IMG/VR virus record: IMGVR_UViG_3300025030_000054
Location: 41,688-105,687 of that record
Direction: 5' to 3' (one strand)
DNA from: a virus
DNA length: 64,000 nucleotides
Of this stretch, positions 7,944-15,327 are shown one piece after another. How positions within the stretch are numbered: the first letter of the stretch is position 1; each line of letters starts with the position of its first letter. The translations under genes and the position numbers were made by a program. The notes beneath the pieces are model-generated. The model ran no database searches and was not told the origin of the DNA. It worked only from the letters and a program-made list of their open reading frames with translations.

Positions 7944-8693
7944 ATGGCATTAGTTTCGGGCGACAGCCATGGTAACCTCAACCGCTTAAAAGCATTCCTG
8001 AGATACAAACCTGAAGAGGAACACATTCTAACAGGAGACCTAATGGACTCCTACATAGCGTCCGACACAGGTATTATAGAGACCTTTCAGTTGTTTCAAA
8101 AATCAGATGCATTAGCAACATGGTCGAACCATGATACGGTTTACCTAAAAAACTGTCCTGGACAACTGATGTGCTCAGGTCATCGTACTAACCCAATTTT
8201 CGGTCATCTGATAAACGGCAGCAAGGATAAATACAGAGGGTCGTTTGTAAGAGATGGCTACCTGATAACACATGCAGGAGTTGTGGAAGAGATTGGTAGT
8301 AGGTTCTCTGACCTAGAATCTTTAAGCGAGTATATAAACACTGAGATAGATAAGATTGTCTATAACGAGGAAATTTGGGTAGATAGTCCTTTGTCGGATG
8401 TGTTTAATATCTCTGTTGTGAGAGGAGGTTACCATAAGTACGGCGGACCTCTATGGGCTGATTACAGAAGAGAAAAATATGATTGCACCAAGAATCAAAT
8501 CTTTGGACACTCTCATTCGGAAACTTTGAAAATCTTTAACTACGGAGATGATGAAAACGAGAGGAAGCATGTCGCTGTAGATTGTAGTGAGTTTAGCTGT
8601 TTTAACACCAAGACTGGCGCAGCAGAGGATTTCATGTTTCCTGCTTTTAAAGATGGTCCTGCGGTAAGAAAACTGTTGGAGGTCGGGTACTAA
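7944..8693 (+). CDS. Calcineurin-like metallophosphoesterase
   Basis: 249 residues. The bimetal phosphoesterase motifs are present in order: GDSHGN (6-11), GDLMDS (31-36), SNHD (about 56-59, in place of GNHD/E), THAGV (about 111) and GHSHSE (about 185). These coordinate two metals for phosphomonoester or phosphoprotein hydrolysis; similar genes in T5 and lambda are Ser/Thr phosphatases, but the substrate cannot be read from sequence. Strong AAGGAG site; the stop overlaps the next ATG (TAATG). Confidence 0.8.
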   Translation: MALVSGDSHGNLNRLKAFLRYKPEEEHILTGDLMDSYIASDTGIIETFQLFQKSDALATWSNHDTVYLKNCPGQLMCSGHRTNPIFGHLINGSKDKYRGSFVRDGYLITHAGVVEEIGSRFSDLESLSEYINTEIDKIVYNEEIWVDSPLSDVFNISVVRGGYHKYGGPLWADYRREKYDCTKNQIFGHSHSETLKIFNYGDDENERKHVAVDCSEFSCFNTKTGAAEDFMFPAFKDGPAVRKLLEVGY

Positions 8694-8866
8694 TGGTCAG
8701 AAAACAATTTACTTTGTTGGATTCTTTAAGATATCCAGAGAGCTACAATTCAAATTATCTTGAAGGCTCATATACAGAGGACGGTTCATTACATTTTTAT
8801 GGGTATTGGGATGAACGTAAGAAATGTTGGATACCTCTGAGCGAGCTGAAATACTATTCGGAATAG
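8693..8866 (+). CDS. Hypothetical small protein
   Basis: 57 residues beginning MVRKQFTLLDSLRYPESY and ending WIPLSELKYYSE. The ATG overlaps the stop of the phosphoesterase gene (TAATG) and GGAGG lies 9 bases ahead, so it is probably translated despite its size. Aromatic-rich, no recognised family. Confidence 0.5.
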   Translation: MVRKQFTLLDSLRYPESYNSNYLEGSYTEDGSLHFYGYWDERKKCWIPLSELKYYSE

Positions 8867-8875
8867 GGGAGGGTT

Positions 8876-9088
8876 ATGATACGTGTAGAAGTAGACTTAT
8901 CTGACATTCCTAAATGGGCACAGACTAATGATACCGACGCCTTCTCGTGCTATATTGCTGGAGAACTCAGTGCAGCAGGTATTCCTATAGTTGGAAGTCC
9001 TCTGCTGTCTAGGGTAGATTTTACTAAAGGAACGTTACTAACTTGGTACGACTATGAAAATGATAGGAATATTTACTTATGGAAGTAG
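8876..9088 (+). CDS. Hypothetical protein
   Basis: 70 residues behind GGGGAGGG. Starts MIRVEVDLSDIP, mixed alpha/beta looking, no family recognised. It ends inside the ribosome site region of the next gene. Confidence 0.5.
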   Translation: MIRVEVDLSDIPKWAQTNDTDAFSCYIAGELSAAGIPIVGSPLLSRVDFTKGTLLTWYDYENDRNIYLWK

Positions 9089-9099
9089 AGGAGGACAAA

Positions 9100-9318
9100 A
9101 TGAAATGGAAAAAGAAAGAGAAGATTTATCCTAAGGAATACTCGACTAGACAAAGATATATTTTTACTTGGTATCCTGTAACAATAAGCGGAGAAACTCG
9201 TTGGCTATGGTTTTACAAAGTGGAGGAGATACATTATTACGGTACGTGCAGGCTTCTTGGAGATGAGAAATTCTATCCCGAGTTTGGATTTTGGAGCTAC
9301 AGCCGGTGGATTGACTAA
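9100..9318 (+). CDS. Hypothetical basic aromatic protein
   Basis: 72 residues. Start at 9100 follows AGAGGAGG with ideal spacing; an upstream in-frame ATG at 9079 would lie inside the neighbour. Lys-rich N terminus (MKWKKKEKIY) and an unusually high share of Trp, Tyr and Phe. Function unknown. Confidence 0.5.
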   Translation: MKWKKKEKIYPKEYSTRQRYIFTWYPVTISGETRWLWFYKVEEIHYYGTCRLLGDEKFYPEFGFWSYSRWID

Positions 9319-9329
9319 AGGAGGGTAAA

Positions 9330-9572
9330 ATGAATTCTAAAAAAGAGATTTGGATAACTAATAGCGGTGAAGTTCTAGATGTTGATGAGATGACCGAAGA
9401 TCATGTTAGAAATACCCTGAAGATGTTGATAAAGCAAATTAGGGAAGGCAAGCTTGGTTGTCTGGGGTACCATCAGGATAGGATAAATATGGAGAGGCGT
9501 ATGGAAGAACTGAGGGAGATTCATCCTAGTCTTACTACTGGGATTAGGGAGTATGGTGTGGATGGTGGGTAG
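9330..9572 (+). CDS. Hypothetical protein
   Basis: 80 residues behind AAAGGAGGG, last gene of the first rightward operon. Charged and mostly helical-looking with a Gly-containing C terminus. The 3' end and following DNA are rich in GTAGGG-like runs. Function unknown. Confidence 0.45.
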   Translation: MNSKKEIWITNSGEVLDVDEMTEDHVRNTLKMLIKQIREGKLGCLGYHQDRINMERRMEELREIHPSLTTGIREYGVDGG

Positions 9573-9642
9573 GGGTTGTGTTAGGGAGTGGGTAGGGACT
9601 AAGGCAGTTGTTAGGTAAACCTTATAGTCTATATTATATATC

Positions 9643-9659
9643 TCGTCCGAAACGGACGA
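9643..9659. promoter_or_regulatory. Perfect 17-bp palindrome (TCGTCCG-AAA-CGGACGA)
   Basis: Seven-base arms around AAA, lying exactly where transcription from the leftward consensus promoter at 9664-9692 should begin (about 9657). It could be an operator blocking that promoter, the 5' hairpin of its transcript, or a weak terminator for the rightward operon; there is no long U run on either strand, which argues against a simple terminator. Confidence 0.5.
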
Positions 9660-9663
9660 CCTT

Positions 9664-9692
9664 ATTATACCACAGAAATGGCTTTTTGTCAA
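9664..9692 (-). promoter_or_regulatory. Perfect consensus sigma70 promoter, leftward
   Basis: On the minus strand TTGACA (9692-9687) and TATAAT (9669-9664) are separated by exactly 17 bases, both hexamers matching consensus at every position. It points into the 3' ends of rightward genes; no leftward gene is visible downstream, so it would make antisense or non-coding RNA. Confidence 0.65.
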
Positions 9693-9739
9693 GCTTTTTC
9701 TTCAATGAAATGATTATTTTATTTTAATGTTCTGATTTT

Positions 9740-9749
9740 GGTAACTACC
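9740..9749. promoter_or_regulatory. GGTAACTACC near-palindrome, copy 3
   Basis: Matches the recurrent core except for one central base, with the same TTTT left flank and CTAAAA right flank. It lies between the two divergent sigma70 promoters of this intergenic region, a typical place for an operator. Confidence 0.45.
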
Positions 9750-9770
9750 TAAAATTTAAGGAATAAGGAC

Positions 9771-9814
9771 TGTCAAGAGAATTATATTTAGTGATTTGTA
9801 TAATTCTCTTGACA
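9771..9814. repeat. 16-bp perfect inverted repeat
   Basis: TGTCAAGAGAATTATA at 9771-9786 and its exact reverse complement at 9799-9814, with a 12-base loop. The right arm contains the TTGACA -35 of the rightward promoter at 9809. As RNA on the minus strand it would form a long hairpin after the GIY-YIG gene stop. It may be a regulatory site, a terminator lacking a U tract, or an insertion boundary. Confidence 0.6.
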
Positions 9815-9838
9815 GAATTGGGTTTGGTGTGCTATAGT
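9809..9838 (+). promoter_or_regulatory. Sigma70-type promoter, rightward
   Basis: TTGACA (9809-9814), 18-base spacer, TATAGT (9833-9838). The first rightward gene downstream is the replicative helicase at 11267, but the oppositely oriented GIY-YIG gene intervenes. The promoter probably served the helicase operon before that gene inserted (inference). Confidence 0.55.
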
Positions 9839-11154
9839 GGATTATTGGTTGTGTTGTTTTGTCGGTTTCTTACTACATGCCCATTACGTCTGACTGCATC
9901 TACGACAACACCCCCTCCGACATTGAAATCCTTGGAGATAGATAAAGCCGATTCTCCTGCCAAGTACCTCGTCACAGCAACGGCTTCTTGTTCCTTAGTT
10001 AGTGCAAATTTACACATAAGCGGGCGCATAGGTGTGTTCTTTTTGGCTAAAATTACATGCACAGAGGAGGATGATATACCAAACTTAGCAGCTATGCTCT
10101 CTGCATTGGCCCCTTCTAGGTATAATTTAACAATTTCATCGCCGTATAAGTCTATTAATTTTGGCTTAGGTTCTTTCTTGGGTTTTGGTGTGCACTCAGG
10201 TCTGCCATATACGTCATATAGGTAGTTACGAACCCTTTTAGCATTTAGTCGCAATAAGTCGCCAATAGCTCCTGCGGTAAGTCCTTCGGTATATTTTGTT
10301 CGAATTTGACTTAGTAACTGCTCGTCCCAATTGTGATCGCGAATAATTCCACGTGACCTTAGAAGTTTTGCTGTAGCTGCTTTAGGCACTTTGTACTTTC
10401 GTACGATAGCTTCAACTGACATACGATTTTCGTAATCTTTTATGATATTTTCTTTATTGTGCTCAAGGCGTTTATCACAAGCTCTAAGTCTTTTAGCTCC
10501 TTTCAGAATACTGCTGACTCTGGATTGGTTTACTTTAGTATGGGTTGATATTTCTTTTCTAGACATACCGCCATCGTGTAAAGTTTTAATGTAATTTATT
10601 GTTTCGTCTGGTATAGCACTATAAAATGAGTTTGATCGAGGCTGAATTCCCTCACGGTCTAAAATGTTTCGCACAGTTTTGTGAGACACTTTATATTTTT
10701 TACCTAGAGTAACCGTAGAGGCTCCATTTAGATATTCTTTAACTATTTCAAGTTCGTCTTCAGGAGAGTATTTGTGAGGCTTCAGCTTCCCTCCAGCGCC
10801 TCCATGGTGTACATTTAGAAGTGGGTTACTTTTGTCTATTATCTTCCTTCCGATACTCTTTATTGCCTTAGTCTCTAATAGGTAAGCTTCATCTTCGGGC
10901 ATATTGTCTTTCAATTTAATTATATAATCTCTTAGATCGAAGCCACTATCAATGATTTTCAGTATTAGCTTGTGCTTGGCTGTCTTATTTTTATTCTTAG
11001 CCTCAGAAATATGATTGTACATTCTGATCTTACTGCCCTTTCCGACATAAAATGGTTCATACTCTGTAACTAGACCTATATCTGGATACACAAAATTTCC
11101 TTCCACCAGCGGATTGAGGTACACATAAATATAGAAATTACGTTTTTGTTTCAT
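9832..11154 (-). CDS. GIY-YIG homing endonuclease with helix-turn-helix array
   Basis: 440 residues and the only leftward gene in the early half. N-terminal GIY-YIG nuclease: FYIYVYL (7-13), FYVGKG (35-40), Arg44, Glu94 in LLETKAI and NVHHGGAGG (114-122). The rest, from about residue 128, is a series of five or six helix-turn-helix repeats of about 45-55 residues (for example GASTVTLGKKYKVSHKTVRNI; NAESIAAKFGISSSSVHVIL), more than in usual free-standing homing nucleases. It cuts intron/intein-less alleles in relatives and spreads itself. AAGGAG precedes the ATG and a phage-type promoter lies 65 bases upstream. Confidence 0.85.
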   Translation of the reverse strand: MKQKRNFYIYVYLNPLVEGNFVYPDIGLVTEYEPFYVGKGSKIRMYNHISEAKNKNKTAKHKLILKIIDSGFDLRDYIIKLKDNMPEDEAYLLETKAIKSIGRKIIDKSNPLLNVHHGGAGGKLKPHKYSPEDELEIVKEYLNGASTVTLGKKYKVSHKTVRNILDREGIQPRSNSFYSAIPDETINYIKTLHDGGMSRKEISTHTKVNQSRVSSILKGAKRLRACDKRLEHNKENIIKDYENRMSVEAIVRKYKVPKAATAKLLRSRGIIRDHNWDEQLLSQIRTKYTEGLTAGAIGDLLRLNAKRVRNYLYDVYGRPECTPKPKKEPKPKLIDLYGDEIVKLYLEGANAESIAAKFGISSSSVHVILAKKNTPMRPLMCKFALTKEQEAVAVTRYLAGESALSISKDFNVGGGVVVDAVRRNGHVVRNRQNNTTNNPL

Positions 11155-11218
11155 AACTACTCCTTATAAAATATGATCTGGCTACCAATGTTTACCCCTC
11201 ACAACTCTTCCTTACCTT

Positions 11219-11247
11219 ATTATATACGTAAATGGGTAATAACTTAT
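11219..11247 (-). promoter_or_regulatory. Phage-type promoter (ATAAGT-17-TATAAT)
   Basis: Minus-strand TATAAT (11224-11219) preceded by GTA, with ATAAGT 17 bases further upstream. The -10 and spacing are the same as in the promoters at 17111, 33854, 44476 and 54007. It reads into the GIY-YIG gene, whose ATG is 65 bases downstream. Confidence 0.5.
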
Positions 11248-11266
11248 CACTTAAAGGAGAAACAAA

Positions 11267-12637
11267 TTGTCAAAGATAGCTAACGTGCAGTATGAAATAC
11301 TATCTCTCAAAAAACTTCTAGACTCTAGAGATCCAGAGCTACTTAATAGACTACATTTTGATCTGTACTCTAACGCTGAACTAGCAAATATTTTGAAGAT
11401 ATCTAGTATACTGTATATGGACACTGGAAGACTGCCTAGCTGGGACCATCTTAAAGCGGAGATAGTAAACAGGGTATTACAGACTGACAAGCAAAACTTT
11501 TACCTAGGGCTGCTTCAAGATATCAAGGACAAGGACGCGGCAGACATAAGCACGGAAGACATAATTAAGAACTTGAAGACTCAAAGACAGTTCAGGCAGA
11601 TACTGGACTCTGCTGGCAAACTAGTAGGGTCTGTGGAAAGTAGAGATGCTAACGCAGCAGTAGATATTATGAAAGAATTGTACCAAGACATGTTTTATCA
11701 AGACTCTCAAGAATCCCTTGAATCTTCTGACTTAGTGAATATGGCAGGTAAGACAACGAGTATAGATTGGGAGACGACTGGCTACGACTCTATAGATGAG
11801 AGAGGTGGGATTTGTAAGGGTGGTTTATGGTACTGCTTAGGTGCAGCTAAGAGAGGTAAAAGCACATTAGCTCAAGGAATGCTGACCCATGCACATGAAA
11901 AGTACGGTGGAAGTTCTTGCTACATGTCATTTGAAATGTCAAAAATCGAGGTAAAGTCTAGGATACTGGCTGCCAAAAGCTCGACAGATATCGGCCTTGT
12001 AATAAGTGGATTGCTAAGTCAAACTGAGAGACTGAATCTAAGAAAAGCTGAGGTGGATCTTCTGATAGGACTTACTCCAAACGCAGAAGACTTTTGCGAG
12101 TACACTAGTCAGTTAAACGATGCAGAGTTTTGGGCAGAGGCTTGGCAGAATTTTGCGCCAAAGGATGATAGGGTCTACATTATCGACGATGCAGGCGATT
12201 GGGCTGATACGTTTACTAAGATGAGATTGTTGGCTACACTCAAAGGAGTCAAGCGATTTGTCATAGATTATCCGATGCTCATCCCTAGGGCATCGGGACC
12301 AGAATTCTCTAAATTATCCACGTGGGAATATCATTTGGAAATGTCAAAGCAGTTAAAAAGTTTTGCTAGAAATACTGGCACTAGGATCATAGCCCCTGCG
12401 CAGTACAAAGAGGGGGAGGATAAAATTTCTTTTGCTAGTAATATTATCAACGATTGCGACGGAATGATTGCTTTGTATGAAGATGACGGAGACAAAGATT
12501 ATGGCGAAATGGGTTGCGTGTCAGTTAAATTTAAAGCATACAGGAACTATATCACAATACCAAGTCAGCCGACACTTCAGCCTTTCAAACTACTTAAAGA
12601 ATTAAACTACTCTAGATTTGCTAATTTCAACTTCTAA
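11267..12637 (+). CDS. DnaB/gp41-like replicative DNA helicase
   Basis: 456 residues from a TTG start behind AAAGGAG. It unwinds the replication fork ahead of the phage polymerase and should work with the primase encoded at 15328. The RecA-like domain has Walker A GAAKRGKST (about 192-200) after GGLWYCLG, SFEMSK (as in DnaB family motif 1a) and Walker B FVIDYPML (about 331-338); the N-terminal 150 residues are helical as in DnaB/gp41 N domains. The DnaB-type arginine-finger region is in the C-terminal 60 residues. First gene of the replication operon. Confidence 0.85.
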   Translation: MSKIANVQYEILSLKKLLDSRDPELLNRLHFDLYSNAELANILKISSILYMDTGRLPSWDHLKAEIVNRVLQTDKQNFYLGLLQDIKDKDAADISTEDIIKNLKTQRQFRQILDSAGKLVGSVESRDANAAVDIMKELYQDMFYQDSQESLESSDLVNMAGKTTSIDWETTGYDSIDERGGICKGGLWYCLGAAKRGKSTLAQGMLTHAHEKYGGSSCYMSFEMSKIEVKSRILAAKSSTDIGLVISGLLSQTERLNLRKAEVDLLIGLTPNAEDFCEYTSQLNDAEFWAEAWQNFAPKDDRVYIIDDAGDWADTFTKMRLLATLKGVKRFVIDYPMLIPRASGPEFSKLSTWEYHLEMSKQLKSFARNTGTRIIAPAQYKEGEDKISFASNIINDCDGMIALYEDDGDKDYGEMGCVSVKFKAYRNYITIPSQPTLQPFKLLKELNYSRFANFNF

Positions 12638-12650
12638 GGAGACCAAAACA

Positions 12651-13028
12651 ATGCCTAAAACAATGACTAAACAAATCCCCAAAACCCATTCCCCAATCTT
12701 CACCAAACCAGACCTATCAACCCTCTACCACAAAGACGACTGCCGATACTACTACGATCCTGAATTTTGTACGTGCGGTGCAGATGCTTTTGCGGAGCTA
12801 GAATTTTACAAAACTGCTTACAAGGAGTTAGAAACAGCACTCCAAAAACAACAAGAAGAACATGAACAGCTCAACGAAACTAATAAGAAATATAAACAGG
12901 CGTTGGGGAAGATAGCCATTGAGGAAGCTAACTTGATTAACACCGATGGAGGGCATTACCGTTACGAATACTGTGAGGTTTGTACAGTTATTATCAAACT
13001 AGCCGCAGAAGCACTTAGTACAAAGTAA
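12651..13028 (+). CDS. Hypothetical coiled-coil protein with CxC
   Basis: 125 residues. Start 12651 has AAGGAG with good spacing; an upstream in-frame codon lies within the helicase gene. Pro/Thr-rich N terminus, then DDCRYYYDPEFCTCGADAF (cysteines near 31, 40 and 42), a coiled coil from about 50 to 90 (KTAYKELETALQKQQEE...) and a YCEVC pair near residue 108. Possibly a small metal-binding protein. Function unknown. Confidence 0.55.
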   Translation: MPKTMTKQIPKTHSPIFTKPDLSTLYHKDDCRYYYDPEFCTCGADAFAELEFYKTAYKELETALQKQQEEHEQLNETNKKYKQALGKIAIEEANLINTDGGHYRYEYCEVCTVIIKLAAEALSTK

Positions 13029-13040
13029 AGGAGCCAAAAA

Positions 13041-13223
13041 ATGATCTATGAAAATTCCCAAGAAGGCAAATGTCCAAAATGTTCTAACCCACATCTAGAT
13101 TCATCAGACGTAGAATTTGGTTCAGATTGGGTATCTCACTCAGTATTCTGTGACATTTGCCATTGGTATGGTTCTGAGGTTTATTCTACAAAATTTCTAA
13201 GAATGGAGGATGGAGAGAAATGA
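13041..13223 (+). CDS. Zinc-ribbon microprotein
   Basis: 60 residues with CPKC near residue 11 and CDIC near residue 37, the usual two-knuckle zinc-ribbon arrangement. Strong AAGGAG site; stop overlaps the next ATG (ATGA). Could bind nucleic acid or a host protein. Confidence 0.6.
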   Translation: MIYENSQEGKCPKCSNPHLDSSDVEFGSDWVSHSVFCDICHWYGSEVYSTKFLRMEDGEK

Positions 13224-13609
13224 TCCTAAGATGCCCACTGAACGCACAAATTAATGCACTAATCTGCATATACACCTGCACAAAAAGTGTGAAAGAAGTA
13301 TGCAAGGTTTACGAACAGAACTATGACAAGATTACCAAGCTGCTTATCGAACAGAAGTACCTTGATAAGTATGGTATTCCAGGGCACGTTCTACCAAAAT
13401 CTAGGCAACCTAAAAAAGAATCTAAGAGGAAACCAAAGGAAACTACAGCTACAGTTAAGCCAGCTAAAGAAACTAACCCAAAGACTGCTAAACCTGCTAA
13501 AGACAAAGAGGCAGTTCCAGCAGCTTCGGTAAAACCTAAAAGGAAACGTAGAACGAAAGCTGAGATGGCTTTGGCTAGGAATAAGGAGTACCGTAAGGGG
13601 GCAGCCTGA
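13220..13609 (+). CDS. Hypothetical protein with Lys/Pro/Ala-rich basic tail
   Basis: 129 residues. The first 55 residues look like a small helical DNA-binding unit (VKEVCKVYEQNYDKITKLLIEQKYLDKYG), then a long low-complexity Lys/Pro/Thr/Ala region ending in KRKRRTKAEMALARN. The RRTKAEM type of tail is common in phage and plasmid DNA-binding proteins. It lies in the replication operon and its stop overlaps the following reading frame. Confidence 0.55.
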   Translation: MILRCPLNAQINALICIYTCTKSVKEVCKVYEQNYDKITKLLIEQKYLDKYGIPGHVLPKSRQPKKESKRKPKETTATVKPAKETNPKTAKPAKDKEAVPAASVKPKRKRRTKAEMALARNKEYRKGAA

Positions 13610-13698
13610 ATAAGTTCAATCACAAAAAGAACTACATAAGACCTTTAAGTAAAGAGTACACAGACCTTGACGCAGCAATATTCAAGAAGTACCTTCAC

Positions 13699-14424
13699 AT
13701 GCCTAAAGTATACTTGAGAGGCATTATAAGAAGGTATCCTAAGAATCTTAACGAAGTCCCTTTGGTGCTTCACAAGCTGCTTGAACAATGTGACTCTTAT
13801 ATTTGGAAAGGAGTTAAGATGGAACGTAGTAAAGAAGAAATGATTGCGGCTGTTAAGATGAAAATCTCCGGCGTTCCTCCTGCATATTTACTTAGAACAG
13901 AACTTCCAAGCACTTGTGGAACTAACCTTAAAGTCTATCACAGCATATTGGAAGCACCAGAGTCACTTTCTAAATTAGGTAGGTTGTTGTATTTTCACAG
14001 TGGGTTTGAGGACAATTCTCTTCTAGCAGCGTCTAACATAATTAAGTCAGGTGTCACAAAAGGCTTAAAGTGCAAGATGACTTCTATGCCTCAGTTCATG
14101 GAGGAGCTAAAGACCTTTGAAGCCTCTAAGATATTGACCTCCCTAGCCGAAGCAGATATCTCTTGTCTGTATATGTTGGGAACTGTTTATGTTAAAGCTG
14201 AATCAGGGTTCACAGAGTCTTCTTTATTGACCTTCATAGACCAAAGGAGGGTGAACAAGAAGGCAACTATTTTGTCATCCCACCTAACACCCGCTGAGTT
14301 CAAGACGAGATTCAAAATAGACCTTGATAAGCTAGGGGCAATTTGTTTCAAGATGGAAGATGATGGTGTGGTAAATACTGTGTCGCAGTTAGCTAAAGAA
14401 CTTGCAGCGTTGAGAGGGGACTGA
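13699..14424 (+). CDS. Possible degenerate helicase loader (DnaC/IstB-like, P-loop missing)
   Basis: 241 residues from the first ATG, but that ATG has no ribosome site and the frame is open back to 13606, where a CTG overlaps the previous stop (CTGA) 5 bases after AAGGGGG; the real protein may be 272 residues starting there. It lies between helicase and primase. The stretch ESSLLTFIDQRRVNKKATILSSHLTPAEF closely follows the sensor-1 region of DnaC/IstB-type AAA+ loaders (ll..ii..R...pTiitSNl..el), yet no Walker A or acidic Walker B is visible. Role as helicase loader is an inference from position and this pattern. Confidence 0.5.
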   Translation: MPKVYLRGIIRRYPKNLNEVPLVLHKLLEQCDSYIWKGVKMERSKEEMIAAVKMKISGVPPAYLLRTELPSTCGTNLKVYHSILEAPESLSKLGRLLYFHSGFEDNSLLAASNIIKSGVTKGLKCKMTSMPQFMEELKTFEASKILTSLAEADISCLYMLGTVYVKAESGFTESSLLTFIDQRRVNKKATILSSHLTPAEFKTRFKIDLDKLGAICFKMEDDGVVNTVSQLAKELAALRGD

Positions 14425-14426
14425 AA

Positions 14427-14606
14427 ATGGGCGTAAGTATTAACTGCAAATCAAACGATAGAGGCACTTGGTGTGTAAACAGAAATGTAAAGCGAAGTCT
14501 GTTTGGCCTCGGTGCCCGCTGCTGTGTACTGTTCGATAATTGTTCCAGTAGCTGTCCCTTTCAGGAGAAAGTACTTAGGCCAGAATGTCCACCTCCCCGC
14601 CCCTAG
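14427..14606 (+). CDS. Cys-rich microprotein
   Basis: 59 residues with eight cysteines (NCK, TWCVN, ARCC, DNC, SSCP, PECPPP) and a Pro-rich end. AGGGGA lies ahead of the ATG, which is 2 bases after the previous stop. The regular cysteine spacing suggests a metal-binding fold. No family recognised. The C content is higher than in neighbouring genes. Confidence 0.5.
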   Translation: MGVSINCKSNDRGTWCVNRNVKRSLFGLGARCCVLFDNCSSSCPFQEKVLRPECPPPRP

Positions 14607-14633
14607 AAAACTAAATTATTGAGGAGAACAACT

Positions 14634-14879
14634 ATGCCAACAATTTTCATAAAACCTGTAGACTACCTAGTAAGCACCAAAGGAATTGGTATTGACGTTT
14701 ACAACCAAGATGATTACAAGTTGGTTGGGTGTACTTACTTATCAGTGAGTGATGCAAGGAATTTGGCTTGTGAGATTTTAAAGCAGTGTGAGCGGTTTGA
14801 CAGTGAGTTAGCTAAGAATAAAGAAGTTGATGGCAAAACTTTTAGCGAGCTTGACTTTAAAAAAGACATGTTGTTTTAA
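14634..14879 (+). CDS. Hypothetical protein
   Basis: 81 residues. ATG 14634 follows GAGGAG at proper distance; an in-frame TTG at 14619 overlaps that site and is unlikely. Beta-looking N terminus, helical from about 40 to 60. Function unknown. Confidence 0.55.
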   Translation: MPTIFIKPVDYLVSTKGIGIDVYNQDDYKLVGCTYLSVSDARNLACEILKQCERFDSELAKNKEVDGKTFSELDFKKDMLF

Positions 14880-14904
14880 AAATAATTTAAATAGGAGGTT
14901 ATAA

Positions 14905-15318
14905 ATGAGCCAAGAAATTATAGAAGGCATTAAAGTGCTAAGTGATATGATTAAGAAGTGTCAAGAAGAACTGAAGGTTATTTTGACTGACACTGAAACA
15001 CCACTGGCAGAGCGTTGGGAGATTTATAAGCAGACGGTAGAAGAAGATATTATTAGTGAGGTTGATAATTACGGTCCAAGCCTTAGAATCTTAGATAAGA
15101 TGGGTATTGACAGCCCTTACGACTACCTATACTGCGATAGATATGCTACTAAGGATTATCTAGATATAGTGGACACTCTGAGAGATAAAATTGCGACAGA
15201 GCCTAATAAACGAGGAAGTTTATGGAAAAGCGTAGATCTTACTAGAGAAAACATCAACAAGGTAAAAGAAGAAATCCTCAGCAAATTCCCTGAAAGGGGC
15301 TTTACCTATGACTGGTAG
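14905..15318 (+). CDS. Hypothetical acidic helical protein
   Basis: 137 residues behind TAGGAGG. Mostly helical, acidic, with YDYLYCDRYATKDYLDIVDTL in the middle. I do not recognise the family. It ends 9 bases before the primase start and is likely co-translated with it. Confidence 0.55.
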   Translation: MSQEIIEGIKVLSDMIKKCQEELKVILTDTETPLAERWEIYKQTVEEDIISEVDNYGPSLRILDKMGIDSPYDYLYCDRYATKDYLDIVDTLRDKIATEPNKRGSLWKSVDLTRENINKVKEEILSKFPERGFTYDW

Positions 15319-15327
15319 GTAATAACT

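Noticed and set aside
9375-9692. Leftward 105-codon frame just downstream of the perfect promoter
   Set aside because: It is antisense to the gene at 9330, starts upstream of the predicted transcript start, has no ribosome site and its Pro/Thr/His-rich composition looks like a shadow frame.
9791-10225. Rightward frame directly after the 9809 promoter
   Set aside because: Antisense shadow of the GIY-YIG/HTH gene; Cys/Leu/Thr-rich composition and no ribosome site.
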